Notes under the pieces: generated by a model | Database searches by the model: none | What the model was told of the DNA's origin: nothing | Seen by the model: only the letters and a program-made list of their open reading frames with translations | NCBI GenBank assembly: GCA_039920345.1 | Contig: JBDSDZ010000028.1 | Location: 1-11,116, forward strand | Source: Croceibacterium_A sp039920345 | Lineage (GTDB): Bacteria > Pseudomonadota > Alphaproteobacteria > Sphingomonadales > Sphingomonadaceae | Direction: 5' to 3' | DNA: 11,116 nt | Shown here: in pieces, positions 1 to 6,297 of the stretch | How positions within the stretch are numbered: position 1 is the stretch's first letter | Layout of the letters: every line of letters starts with the position of its first letter | Program-made: the position numbers and the translations under genes

Positions 1-139
1 GGCCCGAGCAGCCACGCCGGGGGGTCGACAGCTTGACCCCGATCGACCCGTCAGGGGCCTTGGCCATCAGGTCCGCCACGCGCTGCTCGGCAGCGGATGT
101 CAGAGTCACGGCGGCAGGGCGGGTGCGGAGTATTGTCAT
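1..139 (-). CDS. sufA: A-type iron-sulfur carrier (SufA/IscA/HesB family), 5' part only
   Basis: Only the first 46 codons lie in the window; the gene continues past base 1. The protein begins MTILRTRPAAVTLTSAAEQR and reaches RRGCSG. That layout matches the N-terminal strand and helix of A-type carriers, which lead to the first of the family's three conserved cysteines (here C44 in GCSG). Family members bind iron or Fe-S clusters and pass them to client apoproteins in the cytoplasm. The ATG at 139 overlaps the stop of the upstream GNAT gene as ATGA, and a GGGAGAAG stretch lies about 11 bases upstream. Its place as the last visible gene of the suf operon supports SufA rather than ErpA. The other two cysteines (CxC) are outside the window, so an intact cluster site cannot be confirmed. 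Confidence 0.85.
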   Translation of the reverse strand, partial: MTILRTRPAAVTLTSAAEQRVADLMAKAPDGSIGVKLSTPRRGCSG

Positions 140-636
140 GGCAGTTTCTTCTCCCAGAACTGGGCACTGCCAGCGGCCGAATCAAGTCCGTACTGGCCGT
201 AGCCACTGGCAGCATAGAGCGATTTGGCGCGGTCATTGCCGCTCAAGACCTCGAGCGTGACCTTGCACGCGCCGCGCCGGCGCGCCTCGGCCTCGACCGC
301 CGCCAGCAAGTGATAGCCGACGGATTGGCCGCGATATTCGGGCAGCACTGCGAAATCGTGGATGTTGACCAGCGGGCGCGCGGCGAAGGTCGAAAACCCT
401 GTGAAGCAATTGGCGAGGCCGGCAGGCTTGCCGTCGAGCCGCGCGATCAGCGAGAACGCACCGGGCTGCCGGGCGAGCGCATCAATCAGCGTTTCGCGGA
501 CGGGATCGGCCAGCGGTTGGCCGCCGCCCATCGGATCGCGCGCATAGGCATCGAGCAACAGCAGGACGTCCGCTGCATCCAGCGCATCACCGTAATCGGC
601 CAGTTCGATGGCCAAGGTCTGTTCGGCCAGGTTCAT
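136..636 (-). CDS. GNAT-family N-acetyltransferase inside the suf operon
   Basis: The 166-residue protein has a GNAT fold signature. Strand 4 and the acetyl-CoA pyrophosphate loop lie at about residues 91-111 (NIHDFAVLPEYRGQSVGYHL). A following helix is rich in Glu and Arg, then strand 5 reads VTLEVLSGNDRAKSLYAASG (about 126-145), with the typical Asn (N134) and Tyr (Y141). GNAT enzymes transfer an acetyl group from acetyl-CoA to an amine; the substrate cannot be read from this sequence. I start at the ATG at 636, which overlaps the sufT stop as ATGA. Longer in-frame starts up to 699 would run into sufT. The stop overlaps the sufA start as ATGA. The gene is therefore fully embedded in the suf operon and probably co-translated with it. 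Its family is fairly certain; its role in cluster assembly is unknown. Confidence 0.85.
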   Translation of the reverse strand: MNLAEQTLAIELADYGDALDAADVLLLLDAYARDPMGGGQPLADPVRETLIDALARQPGAFSLIARLDGKPAGLANCFTGFSTFAARPLVNIHDFAVLPEYRGQSVGYHLLAAVEAEARRRGACKVTLEVLSGNDRAKSLYAASGYGQYGLDSAAGSAQFWEKKLP

Positions 637-1121
637 AGCATGCCCAGTTCGAGCCGCGCTTCGTCGCTCATCTTGGCCGGGTCCCATGGCGGATCCCACA
701 CCAGGTTGACCTCGGCGTCGCGGATACCGGGCACCGAGCTGACGCGCAGTTCGACTTCGCCGGGCATCGATTCGGCCACCGGGCAGTGCGGCGTGGTCAG
801 CGTCATCGTCACCACAGCAGCGCCCTCATCGTCAACATCGACGCCGTAAATCAAGCCAAGGTCGTAGATATTGACCGGGATTTCGGGGTCGAAAATGTCC
901 TTCAGCGCGTCAATCACCGCTTCGTACAAGTCACCGCCGGGCGCGCCCGCAGCGGCCACCGGCGGCTTCTGCGACAGGAAGCCTTCGAGGTAATCCTTCT
1001 TGCGTTCGAGCTTGTCGGGAGCGCTCTCAGCGCTTTCGACCTGCGCACGCGGCGGGGTCTCGACATGGTCGACCTGCTCCACGGAAAAGCCCTTGGCTGC
1101 GGTGTCGTCGCTCTGGGTCAC
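633..1121 (-). CDS. sufT: SUF system DUF59/MIP18-family assembly protein (SufT-like)
   Basis: The 162-residue protein has two parts. Residues 1 to about 62 are polar, Glu/Lys/Pro/Ala-rich and probably flexible. The rest is a DUF59 (MIP18-like) domain with hallmark stretches IFDPEIPVNIYDLGLIYGV (about 76-94), TTPHCPVAESMPGEVE (about 109-124, conserved C113) and a C-terminal tail WDPPWDPAKMSDEARLELGM. Proteins of this type assist maturation of Fe-S proteins and are commonly encoded at the end of suf operons; the mechanism is not settled. The start is the GTG at 1121, overlapping the sufS stop as GTGA and preceded by AAGAGGA about 10 bases upstream. Reading this frame further upstream only gives a shadow of sufS. 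The stop overlaps the GNAT start as ATGA. Confidence 0.92.
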   Translation of the reverse strand: MTQSDDTAAKGFSVEQVDHVETPPRAQVESAESAPDKLERKKDYLEGFLSQKPPVAAAGAPGGDLYEAVIDALKDIFDPEIPVNIYDLGLIYGVDVDDEGAAVVTMTLTTPHCPVAESMPGEVELRVSSVPGIRDAEVNLVWDPPWDPAKMSDEARLELGML

Positions 1122-2299
1122 TTGGCGAAAATCCTCTTGGTGCGTTCGATCCCGCGCAGCAGCGCGGCCACGTCGTCCTCGTCGCTGTAGATCCCGAAAC
1201 TGGCGCGCGCGGTGGCGGGAACCCCGAGATGGTCCATCAAGGGCTGCGCGCAATGGTGTCCGGCGCGAATGGCGACATTCTCCTCGTCGAGGATTGTGCC
1301 GAGATCGTGCGGGTGGATGCCGTCGATCGCGAAGCTGACGATGCCGGCGCTGTCGTCCGGACCGAACACGGTGACATCGTTCATGCCCCGCAGCGCCGCA
1401 CGCGTTTGCGCCACCAGCCGCGCTTCGTGGGCATGGATCGTGCCCAGACCGATGCGGCTGACGTAATCGCACGCCGCTGCCAGCCCGATGGCCTCGACAA
1501 TGGCGGGGGTGCCCGCCTCGAAGCGCTGCGGCGGCGCGGCGTAAGTCGTGCCTTCGAAGGTCACGCGCTCGATCATCGAGCCGCCCCCTTGCCACGGCGG
1601 CATTGCGTTCAAGCGCTCGCGTTTGCCCCACAGCGCGCCGATCCCGGTCGGGCCATAGAGCTTGTGACCTGAGAAAGCGTAGAAATCGCACCCGATCGCG
1701 GCCACGTCGACCGTCATGCGCGGGACCGCCTGGCAGCCGTCGAGTAGCAGCAGCGCGCCCACGCCGTGCGCCAGATCCGCGGCGCGTGCGACGTCGAGCA
1801 CCGAGCCGAGCACGTTGGACACATGCGCCAGGGCAACCATCGTGTGCTCGGGCGTGAGCATTTGTTCGGCCGCGTCGAGGTCGATCCGGCCGTCGTGCGT
1901 CAGCGGGCAGACATCGACCTGCCAGCCGGCAAGCTGCCATGGCACGATGTTCGAATGATGCTCCAGTTGCGAGAGCAACACGCGGCCCTTTGTCGGCCAC
2001 GAATAGGCGACCAGGTTGATCGCCTCGGTCGCGCCGCGCGTGAAAACAATTTCGTCTTCCGCGCCGCCGATGAAGTCCGCCACTCGCCGCCGCGCCGCTT
2101 CGTAGCCGAGCGTCATCTCGGCCGAGCGGGTGTACACTCCGCGATGGACCGTGGCGTAATCCTTGCCGATGGCGCGCGTGACCGCATCGATCACCGCCTG
2201 CGGCTTCTGCGCGGTCGCGGCGGAATCGAGGTAATGCCAGGGCGACCCGTCGGCGTTGGCCAGCCCGGGAAAATCCGCCTTGCGGCTTATGGTCTGCAT
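1118..2299 (-). CDS. sufS: Cysteine desulfurase SufS
   Basis: SufS is a class V, PLP-dependent enzyme that removes sulfur from cysteine, leaving alanine and an enzyme-bound persulfide. It is the sulfur donor for SufBCD. Counting from the ATG at 2299 (393 residues), visible sites are the histidine pair in QLEHHSNIVPW (H114/H115), the PLP aspartate in LLLLDGCQAVP (D187, with Q190), the PLP lysine in FSGHKLYGPTG (K213) and the persulfide cysteine in IRAGHHCAQPLM (C350). All expected catalytic residues are present. Length is slightly below the usual 400-415. The start is uncertain: a GTG at 2308 overlaps the sufD stop as GTGA, a GTG lies at 2302 and an ATG at 2299. None has a strong ribosome binding site, and the choice changes only three residues. 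The stop overlaps sufT as GTGA. No SufE or SufU partner is encoded in the window. Confidence 0.96.
   Translation of the reverse strand: MQTISRKADFPGLANADGSPWHYLDSAATAQKPQAVIDAVTRAIGKDYATVHRGVYTRSAEMTLGYEAARRRVADFIGGAEDEIVFTRGATEAINLVAYSWPTKGRVLLSQLEHHSNIVPWQLAGWQVDVCPLTHDGRIDLDAAEQMLTPEHTMVALAHVSNVLGSVLDVARAADLAHGVGALLLLDGCQAVPRMTVDVAAIGCDFYAFSGHKLYGPTGIGALWGKRERLNAMPPWQGGGSMIERVTFEGTTYAAPPQRFEAGTPAIVEAIGLAAACDYVSRIGLGTIHAHEARLVAQTRAALRGMNDVTVFGPDDSAGIVSFAIDGIHPHDLGTILDEENVAIRAGHHCAQPLMDHLGVPATARASFGIYSDEDDVAALLRGIERTKRIFAK
1132..1138 (-). promoter_or_regulatory. Ribosome binding site that fixes the GTG start of sufT
   Basis: On the minus strand AAGAGGA lies inside the last codons of sufS, about 10 bases before the GTG at 1121. 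It supports a GTG start at the GTGA overlap instead of a start inside the shadow frame upstream. Confidence 0.55.
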
Positions 2300-2304
2300 C
2301 ACGT

Positions 2305-3051
2305 TCACGCCATGTCGCCCAGCACGGCCAGAGCGGCCTCGAGCAGCAGTTCCTGCTCGGCCCCGTCGGTCTTGGCGGCAAACGCATCGGCCACGAACGC
2401 ACGCACCAGCAGCTTGCGCGCCAGTTCGGGCGGCAATCCGCGTGCAGCCATATAAAAGCGCGCGGTTTCGTCCATCTGGCCGATCGCGGCACCGTGGGCG
2501 CACTTCACATCGTCGGCAAATATCTCCAGCTCGGGCTTGGCATTGGTGCTCGCCCCGCGTTCTAGGATCAGGCCCTTGAAATCCTGCGCCGCGTCGGTCT
2601 TCTGCGCGTGGCGCGCGACTTCGATCCGGCCGAGGAAATTGCCCGTCGCGGTGCCCCAATGCACGCTGCGCACAACCTGGTGGCTGGTCGCCTCCGGTTC
2701 GGCATGAGTAACGCGCGTTACAAACTCGCGCGTCGTCTCGCCGCCGCCGATAGTCACGCCGCCAAATTCGAAATGGGCGCCTTTGCCGAGTCGGACTTCG
2801 ACTTCGAGCCGGGTGTAGGTGCCGGCCGAAGCGACCGCGAAAATCTCCGCCCGCGCGCCTTCGCCCAGCGTCATGCGGATGCGGTGCAGGCCGGGGAAAT
2901 TGTCGCCGAGGATCAGGTCCTTGGCGCGCGTCTCACCGGGCGCGAGCGTGACTTCGTGCCACTGCTCGAAGGCGTCCGGCGTCAGCCCGGCCAGCGCCGC
3001 AGGATCGGCATAGCGCCAGTCCTCGTCACGAATGGTGGGCATATGGGTCAC
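2305..3051 (-). CDS. sufD: Fe-S cluster assembly scaffold subunit SufD
   Basis: SufD pairs with SufB in the SufBC2D scaffold and belongs to the same beta-helix family. The protein is 248 residues, shorter than the roughly 420-residue enterobacterial SufD but within the compact range often seen in alphaproteobacteria. It opens with a DEDWRYADPAAL motif near the N-terminus. The C-terminal core carries KPELEIFADDVKCAHGAAIG (about 172-191), including H186, which lies at the position of the scaffold histidine of SufD. It is followed by FYMAARGLPPELARKLLVRA. The start chosen is the GTG at 3051, overlapping the sufC stop as GTGA and preceded by GAGGTGG at a good distance. An ATG at 3042 would shorten it by three residues. 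The stop meets sufS in the same overlapping style. Confidence 0.94.
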   Translation of the reverse strand: MTHMPTIRDEDWRYADPAALAGLTPDAFEQWHEVTLAPGETRAKDLILGDNFPGLHRIRMTLGEGARAEIFAVASAGTYTRLEVEVRLGKGAHFEFGGVTIGGGETTREFVTRVTHAEPEATSHQVVRSVHWGTATGNFLGRIEVARHAQKTDAAQDFKGLILERGASTNAKPELEIFADDVKCAHGAAIGQMDETARFYMAARGLPPELARKLLVRAFVADAFAAKTDGAEQELLLEAALAVLGDMA

Positions 3052-3791
3052 GCGGCGACCACCTCGTAGCCTTCATCCTCGAGCCGGTGCGCGAGCTCCG
3101 GCCCGCCCGTCTTGACGATCCGGCCCCTGGCCAGCACCTGCACCTTGTCCGGCTTCACGTAGTCGAGCAGCCGCTGGTAATGCGTGATCAGCAGCACGCC
3201 CTTGTGGGGCTGGCGCATGATCGCGTTGATGCCCTCGCCAACCGTCTTCAGCGCATCGATATCGAGCCCGGAATCAGTCTCGTCCAGCACCGCGAACTGC
3301 GGATCGAGAATGCCCATCTGGACCATCTCGGCGCGCTTCTTCTCGCCGCCCGAAAAGCCGACGTTCACCGGTCGCTTGAGCATGTCCATGTCGAACTTGA
3401 GCAAGGCCGCCTTTTCGCGCGCCAGCTTGAGGAAATCGCCGCCCGAAAGTGGCTCAAGCCCACGCGCCTTGCGCTGCGCGTTGAGCGCCTCGCGCAGGAA
3501 CTGGACGTTTGACACGCCGGGAATTTCGACCGGGTACTGGAAGCCAAGGAACAGCCCCGCCGCCGCCCGCTCATGCGGCTGGAGCGCAAGCAGGTCCTGA
3601 CCCATGAAGGTGACAGATCCGGCGGTCACTTCGTAGCCCGGACGTCCGCCCAGCACATAGGCCAGAGTCGATTTGCCCGCGCCGTTTGGCCCCATGATCG
3701 CGTGCACTTCGCCCGCGCCCACGCTGAGCGTCAACCCGCGCAGGATTTCGGCGCCGCCAACAGTGGCTTGAAGATTATCAATTGTGAGCAT
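3048..3791 (-). CDS. sufC: Fe-S assembly ATPase SufC
   Basis: SufC is the ABC-type ATPase of the SufBC2D complex; ATP binding and hydrolysis drive the conformational change needed for cluster formation. The 247-residue length is typical. Visible motifs are Walker A GPNGAGKS (34-41), the Q-loop at Q85 in LGFQYPVEIPGV, signature NVGFSGGEKKR (about 143-153), Walker B FAVLDETDSGLD (about 167-178, D170/E171) and the switch histidine in LITHYQR (H204). The start is the ATG at 3791, giving MLTIDNLQ, the usual SufC opening. An in-frame extension to 3893 would lie inside the DUF559 gene and looks like shadow sequence. The first 14 bases overlap the end of the DUF559 gene, the longest overlap in the operon. 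The stop overlaps sufD as GTGA. All nucleotide-binding motifs appear intact. Confidence 0.97.
   Translation of the reverse strand: MLTIDNLQATVGGAEILRGLTLSVGAGEVHAIMGPNGAGKSTLAYVLGGRPGYEVTAGSVTFMGQDLLALQPHERAAAGLFLGFQYPVEIPGVSNVQFLREALNAQRKARGLEPLSGGDFLKLAREKAALLKFDMDMLKRPVNVGFSGGEKKRAEMVQMGILDPQFAVLDETDSGLDIDALKTVGEGINAIMRQPHKGVLLITHYQRLLDYVKPDKVQVLARGRIVKTGGPELAHRLEDEGYEVVAA
3059..3065 (-). promoter_or_regulatory. Ribosome binding site supporting the GTG start of sufD
   Basis: The minus strand reads GAGGTGG within the last codons of sufC, seven bases before the GTG at 3051 but 16 before the alternative ATG at 3042. It therefore favours the GTG start and the GTGA overlap. Confidence 0.5.
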
Positions 3792-4278
3792 GGGATTTTC
3801 CGTTGAGCGGCAACCGGTCAAACGGCTGCTGCAATTCCTGTTTGATGGCGCGCACGACGGCTTCGAGATCACCCAGCACGTCGGCATCGGCAAAGCGCAT
3901 CACACGCACGCCGACTTCGGCGAGCTTGCGGTCGCTCAGCGCGGCCAGCGTCGCCTCGGCCTCTGCCCCAAGACCCGGAGTGCCGCCGGTTTCGACCACC
4001 ACCCAGCGAGTCTTGCAGGCGAAATCGACGATCGCGCTGCCCATCACCACTTCGCGGTTGAAGGTGAAGCCGCACTGCTTGTCCTTGAGCCGCTCCCACA
4101 GCAGCGTTTGCGCCTCGGTGGGGTTGCGGCGCATGTCGCGGGCGCGCTCCCGGAGCTGATCGGCGCGGGCCGGCGACACTTTCCACGCGCGCGTCTTGTC
4201 GACGACTACCGTCTCTTCAACGGCAGCATTTTCGCGATCGGTCACATTGCCGAGCGAGAGTTTGCGACGCTCGGTCAC
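3778..4278 (-). CDS. DUF559 (endonuclease-like) protein between sufB and sufC
   Basis: The 166-residue protein has a polar N-terminus of about 40 residues and then a DUF559-type domain, a group related to Vsr/PD-(D/E)xK nucleases. Recognisable pieces are ARDMRRNPTEAQTLLWERLK (about 46-65), GFTFNREVVMGSAIVDFACK (about 70-89), RWVVVETGG (91-99) and VRVMRFADADVLGDLEAVVRAI (about 124-145). Family members usually read VVExDGxQH where this one reads VVETGGTPG, so the Asp and His of that motif seem to be missing while D85 and E96 remain. Nuclease activity is therefore doubtful. The GTG start at 4278 overlaps the sufB stop as GTGA and has a strong ribosome binding site. The end overlaps sufC by 14 bases. 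Position implies co-expression with suf; the function is unknown, and it could be a moonlighting or structural protein. Confidence 0.85.
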   Translation of the reverse strand: MTERRKLSLGNVTDRENAAVEETVVVDKTRAWKVSPARADQLRERARDMRRNPTEAQTLLWERLKDKQCGFTFNREVVMGSAIVDFACKTRWVVVETGGTPGLGAEAEATLAALSDRKLAEVGVRVMRFADADVLGDLEAVVRAIKQELQQPFDRLPLNGKSHAHN

Positions 4279-5756
4279 CCGACGCTCCCCTCAAGCGAAA
4301 TAGCCAGCAGCTTCTGCGCCTCGACCGCGAATTCCATCGGCAACTGCTTCATCACTTCCTTGGCAAACCCGTTGACGATCAGCGCCACCGCTTCCTCCGC
4401 GCCCAGCCCGCGTTGCATCGCGTAAAACAGCTGGTCGTCCGAAATCTTGCTGGTGGTTGCTTCGTGCTCGATCTGCGCGGTCGGGTTCTTGACTTCGATG
4501 TAGGGCACCGTGTGCGCGCCGCACTGGTCACCGAGCAGCAGGCTGTCGCACTGGGTGAAGTTGCGCACCCCGTCGGCATTGGCCGCCACGCGCACCAGCC
4601 CGCGATAGGTGTTGTTCGAACGCCCCGCGCTGATGCCCTTGGAGATGATCGTGGAGCGGCTGCCCTTGCCGTTGTGGATCATCTTGGTACCGGTATCGGC
4701 CTGCTGGAAATTGTTGGTCACCGCGACCGAGTAGAACTCGCCCACGCTGTCTTCGCCGTTGAGGACGCAGGATGGGTATTTCCAGGTCACCGCGCTGCCG
4801 GTTTCGACCTGGGTCCACGAAATCTTGCTGCGCGCGCCCTGGCACAGTCCGCGCTTGGTGACGAAATTGTAGATCCCGCCCTTGCCCTCGGCATTGCCGG
4901 GGTACCAGTTCTGCACCGTCGAATACTTGATCTCGGCATCGTCCATCGCGACCAGTTCGACCACCGCAGCGTGGAGCTGGTTTTCGTCGCGCATCGGCGC
5001 GGTGCAGCCTTCGAGGTAGCTCACGTAGCTGCCCTTCTCGGCGATGATCAGGGTGCGTTCGAATTGCCCGGTATTCTCCGCATTGATGCGGAAATAGGTG
5101 CTGAGCTCCATCGGGCAGCGCACGCCTTCGGGGATGTAGACGAAGGTGCCGTCCGAAAAGACCGCGCTGTTGAGCGTGGCGAAGAAGTTGTCGCGCTGCG
5201 GCACCACGCGTCCGAGCCATTTCTTCACCAGTTCCGGATATTCGCGGATCGCCTCTGAAATCGACAGGAACACGACGCCGGCCTTCTTCAGTTCCTCGCG
5301 GAAGGTGGTGGCCACGCTGACGGAGTCGAACACTGCATCGACCGCAACCTTGCGCGCGCCTTCAACCCCGGCGAGAACCTTCTGCTCCTCGATCGGGATG
5401 CCGAGCTTTTCGTACACCCGCAGGATTTCGGGATCGAGCTCGTCGAGGCTCTTCAGCTCGATCTTCTTCTTCGGCGCGGCGTAGTAGAACGCATCCTGAT
5501 AATCGATTTTCGGATAGCCGACGTTGGCCCAGTCAGGCTCGTCCATTTCCAGCCACATGCGGAACGCCTTCAGCCGCCAGTCGAGCATCCACTGCGGCTC
5601 GTTCTTCTTGGCCGAGATGAACCGCACGGTGTCTTCGCTCAGGCCCTTGGGCGCGAATTCGGTCTCGATGCTGCTCGACCAGCCGTGTTCGTAATCGGCG
5701 GCCCTGGCGGCGGCGTCGCGCGCGTCCCGATCGGTCAGTTCCACGTCTTCGGTCAT
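4275..5756 (-). CDS. sufB: Fe-S cluster assembly scaffold protein SufB
   Basis: SufB is the core scaffold subunit of SufBC2D and receives sulfur from the desulfurase side. The 493-residue length is typical. The N-terminal helical region includes PQWMLDWRLKAFRMW (about 54-68). The beta-helix core includes FVYIPEGVRCPMELSTYFRI (205-224) and SYLEGCTAPMRDENQLHAAV (246-265). The C-terminal part has TQCDSLLLGDQCGAHTVPY (401-419) and IEHEATTSKISDDQLFY (429-445). C412 in QCGAHT matches the cysteine known in E. coli SufB (C405) to be essential at the SufB-SufD interface. The ATG at 5756 overlaps the stop of the Rrf2 regulator gene as ATGA, with only a weak ribosome binding site, which suggests reliance on coupling. 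The stop overlaps the DUF559 start as GTGA. No damage is visible. Confidence 0.98.
   Translation of the reverse strand: MTEDVELTDRDARDAAARAADYEHGWSSSIETEFAPKGLSEDTVRFISAKKNEPQWMLDWRLKAFRMWLEMDEPDWANVGYPKIDYQDAFYYAAPKKKIELKSLDELDPEILRVYEKLGIPIEEQKVLAGVEGARKVAVDAVFDSVSVATTFREELKKAGVVFLSISEAIREYPELVKKWLGRVVPQRDNFFATLNSAVFSDGTFVYIPEGVRCPMELSTYFRINAENTGQFERTLIIAEKGSYVSYLEGCTAPMRDENQLHAAVVELVAMDDAEIKYSTVQNWYPGNAEGKGGIYNFVTKRGLCQGARSKISWTQVETGSAVTWKYPSCVLNGEDSVGEFYSVAVTNNFQQADTGTKMIHNGKGSRSTIISKGISAGRSNNTYRGLVRVAANADGVRNFTQCDSLLLGDQCGAHTVPYIEVKNPTAQIEHEATTSKISDDQLFYAMQRGLGAEEAVALIVNGFAKEVMKQLPMEFAVEAQKLLAISLEGSVG
4285..4292 (-). promoter_or_regulatory. Strong ribosome binding site of the DUF559 gene
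   Basis: On the minus strand GAGGGGAG lies six bases before the GTG at 4278, inside the last codons of sufB. It is the best Shine-Dalgarno match among the operon's junctions and indicates that the DUF559 frame is truly translated. Confidence 0.7.
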
Positions 5757-6169
5757 GCGGCTACTTTCGGTTGCGCCAGGCGGGTCAGCGGCACATCGGC
5801 CAGCGCGCCGCGCAGGGCATCATTCACCACACCCCAGTGCGGGCGCACGCTGCAGCACGATTCGAGCGCACAATCGTGCCGCCCCTGTTCGAGGCAGGTG
5901 GTCAGCGCGATCGGCCCTTCGACCGCCTCGACAATATCGGCCAGCGTGATCGCCGCGGCGGGGCGCGCCAGTTGCAACCCGCCCCCGCTGCCGCGGGTCG
6001 CGCGCAGCAAGCCGGCCTTGGACAACAGGCTGACGAGCTTCTGCACCGTCGGCGCGGGGAGGCCGGTTTCGCTCGCCAGCTCAGCGGCGGATACGCGCGT
6101 GCCGCCGCAATGGCGCGCGGCGGCGCACATCGTGACGACGGCATAATCGGCCATGCTGGACAGGCGCAT
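5753..6169 (-). CDS. Rrf2-family SUF system transcriptional regulator
   Basis: The 138-residue protein has the Rrf2 winged-helix layout: MRLSSMADYAVVTM at the N-terminus, a helix-turn-helix around VSAAELASETGLPAPTVQKL (26-45) and a wing at RATRGSGGGLQLARP (about 56-70), followed by LADIVEAVEGPIALTTC (76-92). Four cysteines, C92, C100, C105 and C106, sit where related regulators (IscR, SUF-type Rrf2 proteins) bind an Fe-S cluster. The ending CSVRPHWGVVNDALRGAL is typical of the SUF-associated Rrf2 group. It is the first gene of the operon, so feedback control of suf by cluster status is the natural inference. The ATG at 6169 is preceded by GGGAG five bases upstream; an internal ATG at 6154 is less likely. 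An inverted repeat 18-40 bases upstream may be its own operator. Confidence 0.95.
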   Translation of the reverse strand: MRLSSMADYAVVTMCAAARHCGGTRVSAAELASETGLPAPTVQKLVSLLSKAGLLRATRGSGGGLQLARPAAAITLADIVEAVEGPIALTTCLEQGRHDCALESCCSVRPHWGVVNDALRGALADVPLTRLAQPKVAA

Positions 6170-6186
6170 TGGGGCTCCCAGATATA

Positions 6187-6209
6187 AATCGGAGTGATTC
6201 GTTCCGATT
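6187..6209. promoter_or_regulatory. Inverted repeat upstream of the suf operon, candidate operator
   Basis: AATCGGA at 6187-6193 is exactly repeated in inverted form as TCCGATT at 6203-6209. The 9-base spacer is itself nearly symmetric (GTGATTCGT, centre at 6198). It lies just before the Rrf2 gene, in the only AT-richer stretch nearby. A possible -35 (TTGAAA, minus strand 6239-6234) with a weak -10 around TTAGAT (6217-6212) would put the repeat downstream of the promoter, a position suited to repression. It does not match the E. coli IscR type 1 consensus exactly. The repeat is seen directly; its role as operator of the Rrf2 regulator is inferred. Confidence 0.5.
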
Positions 6210-6262
6210 ACATCTAAGCGTAAGCCCGCTGGATTTCAAACAAGCGTGGCTTTCAGGGGCAC

Positions 6263-6297
6263 AAAAAAGGGGCGGCAACGCCGAAGCGGTGCCGCCC
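6263..6297 (-). terminator. Intrinsic (rho-independent) terminator, minus strand
   Basis: Read on the minus strand, GGGCGGCA (6297-6290) pairs with TGCCGCCC (6277-6270). One C/T mismatch follows, then CGC pairs with GCG around a TTCG tetraloop (6285-6282). One C and then six T (6268-6263) come directly after the stem. This is close to an ideal terminator. On the plus strand the A-run would precede the stem, so it works only for minus-strand transcripts. No protein gene lies upstream on that strand within the gap, which implies a short RNA ending here. Confidence 0.85.

Noticed and set aside
97..849. 250-codon plus-strand frame opposite the GNAT and sufT genes
   Set aside because: It is antisense to two genes with clear domain motifs and coupled junctions, and its product resembles no family I recognise.
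633..2492. Apparent 619-residue protein ending in the SufT-like domain
   Set aside because: The part before 1121 is Arg-rich shadow sequence of sufS in another frame. Only the part from the GTG at 1121 has the DUF59 fold.
4413..5258. Long plus-strand open frame (281 codons) opposite sufB
   Set aside because: It lies wholly antisense to a complete, conserved sufB and its translation has no recognisable motif. High GC content makes such shadow frames common.
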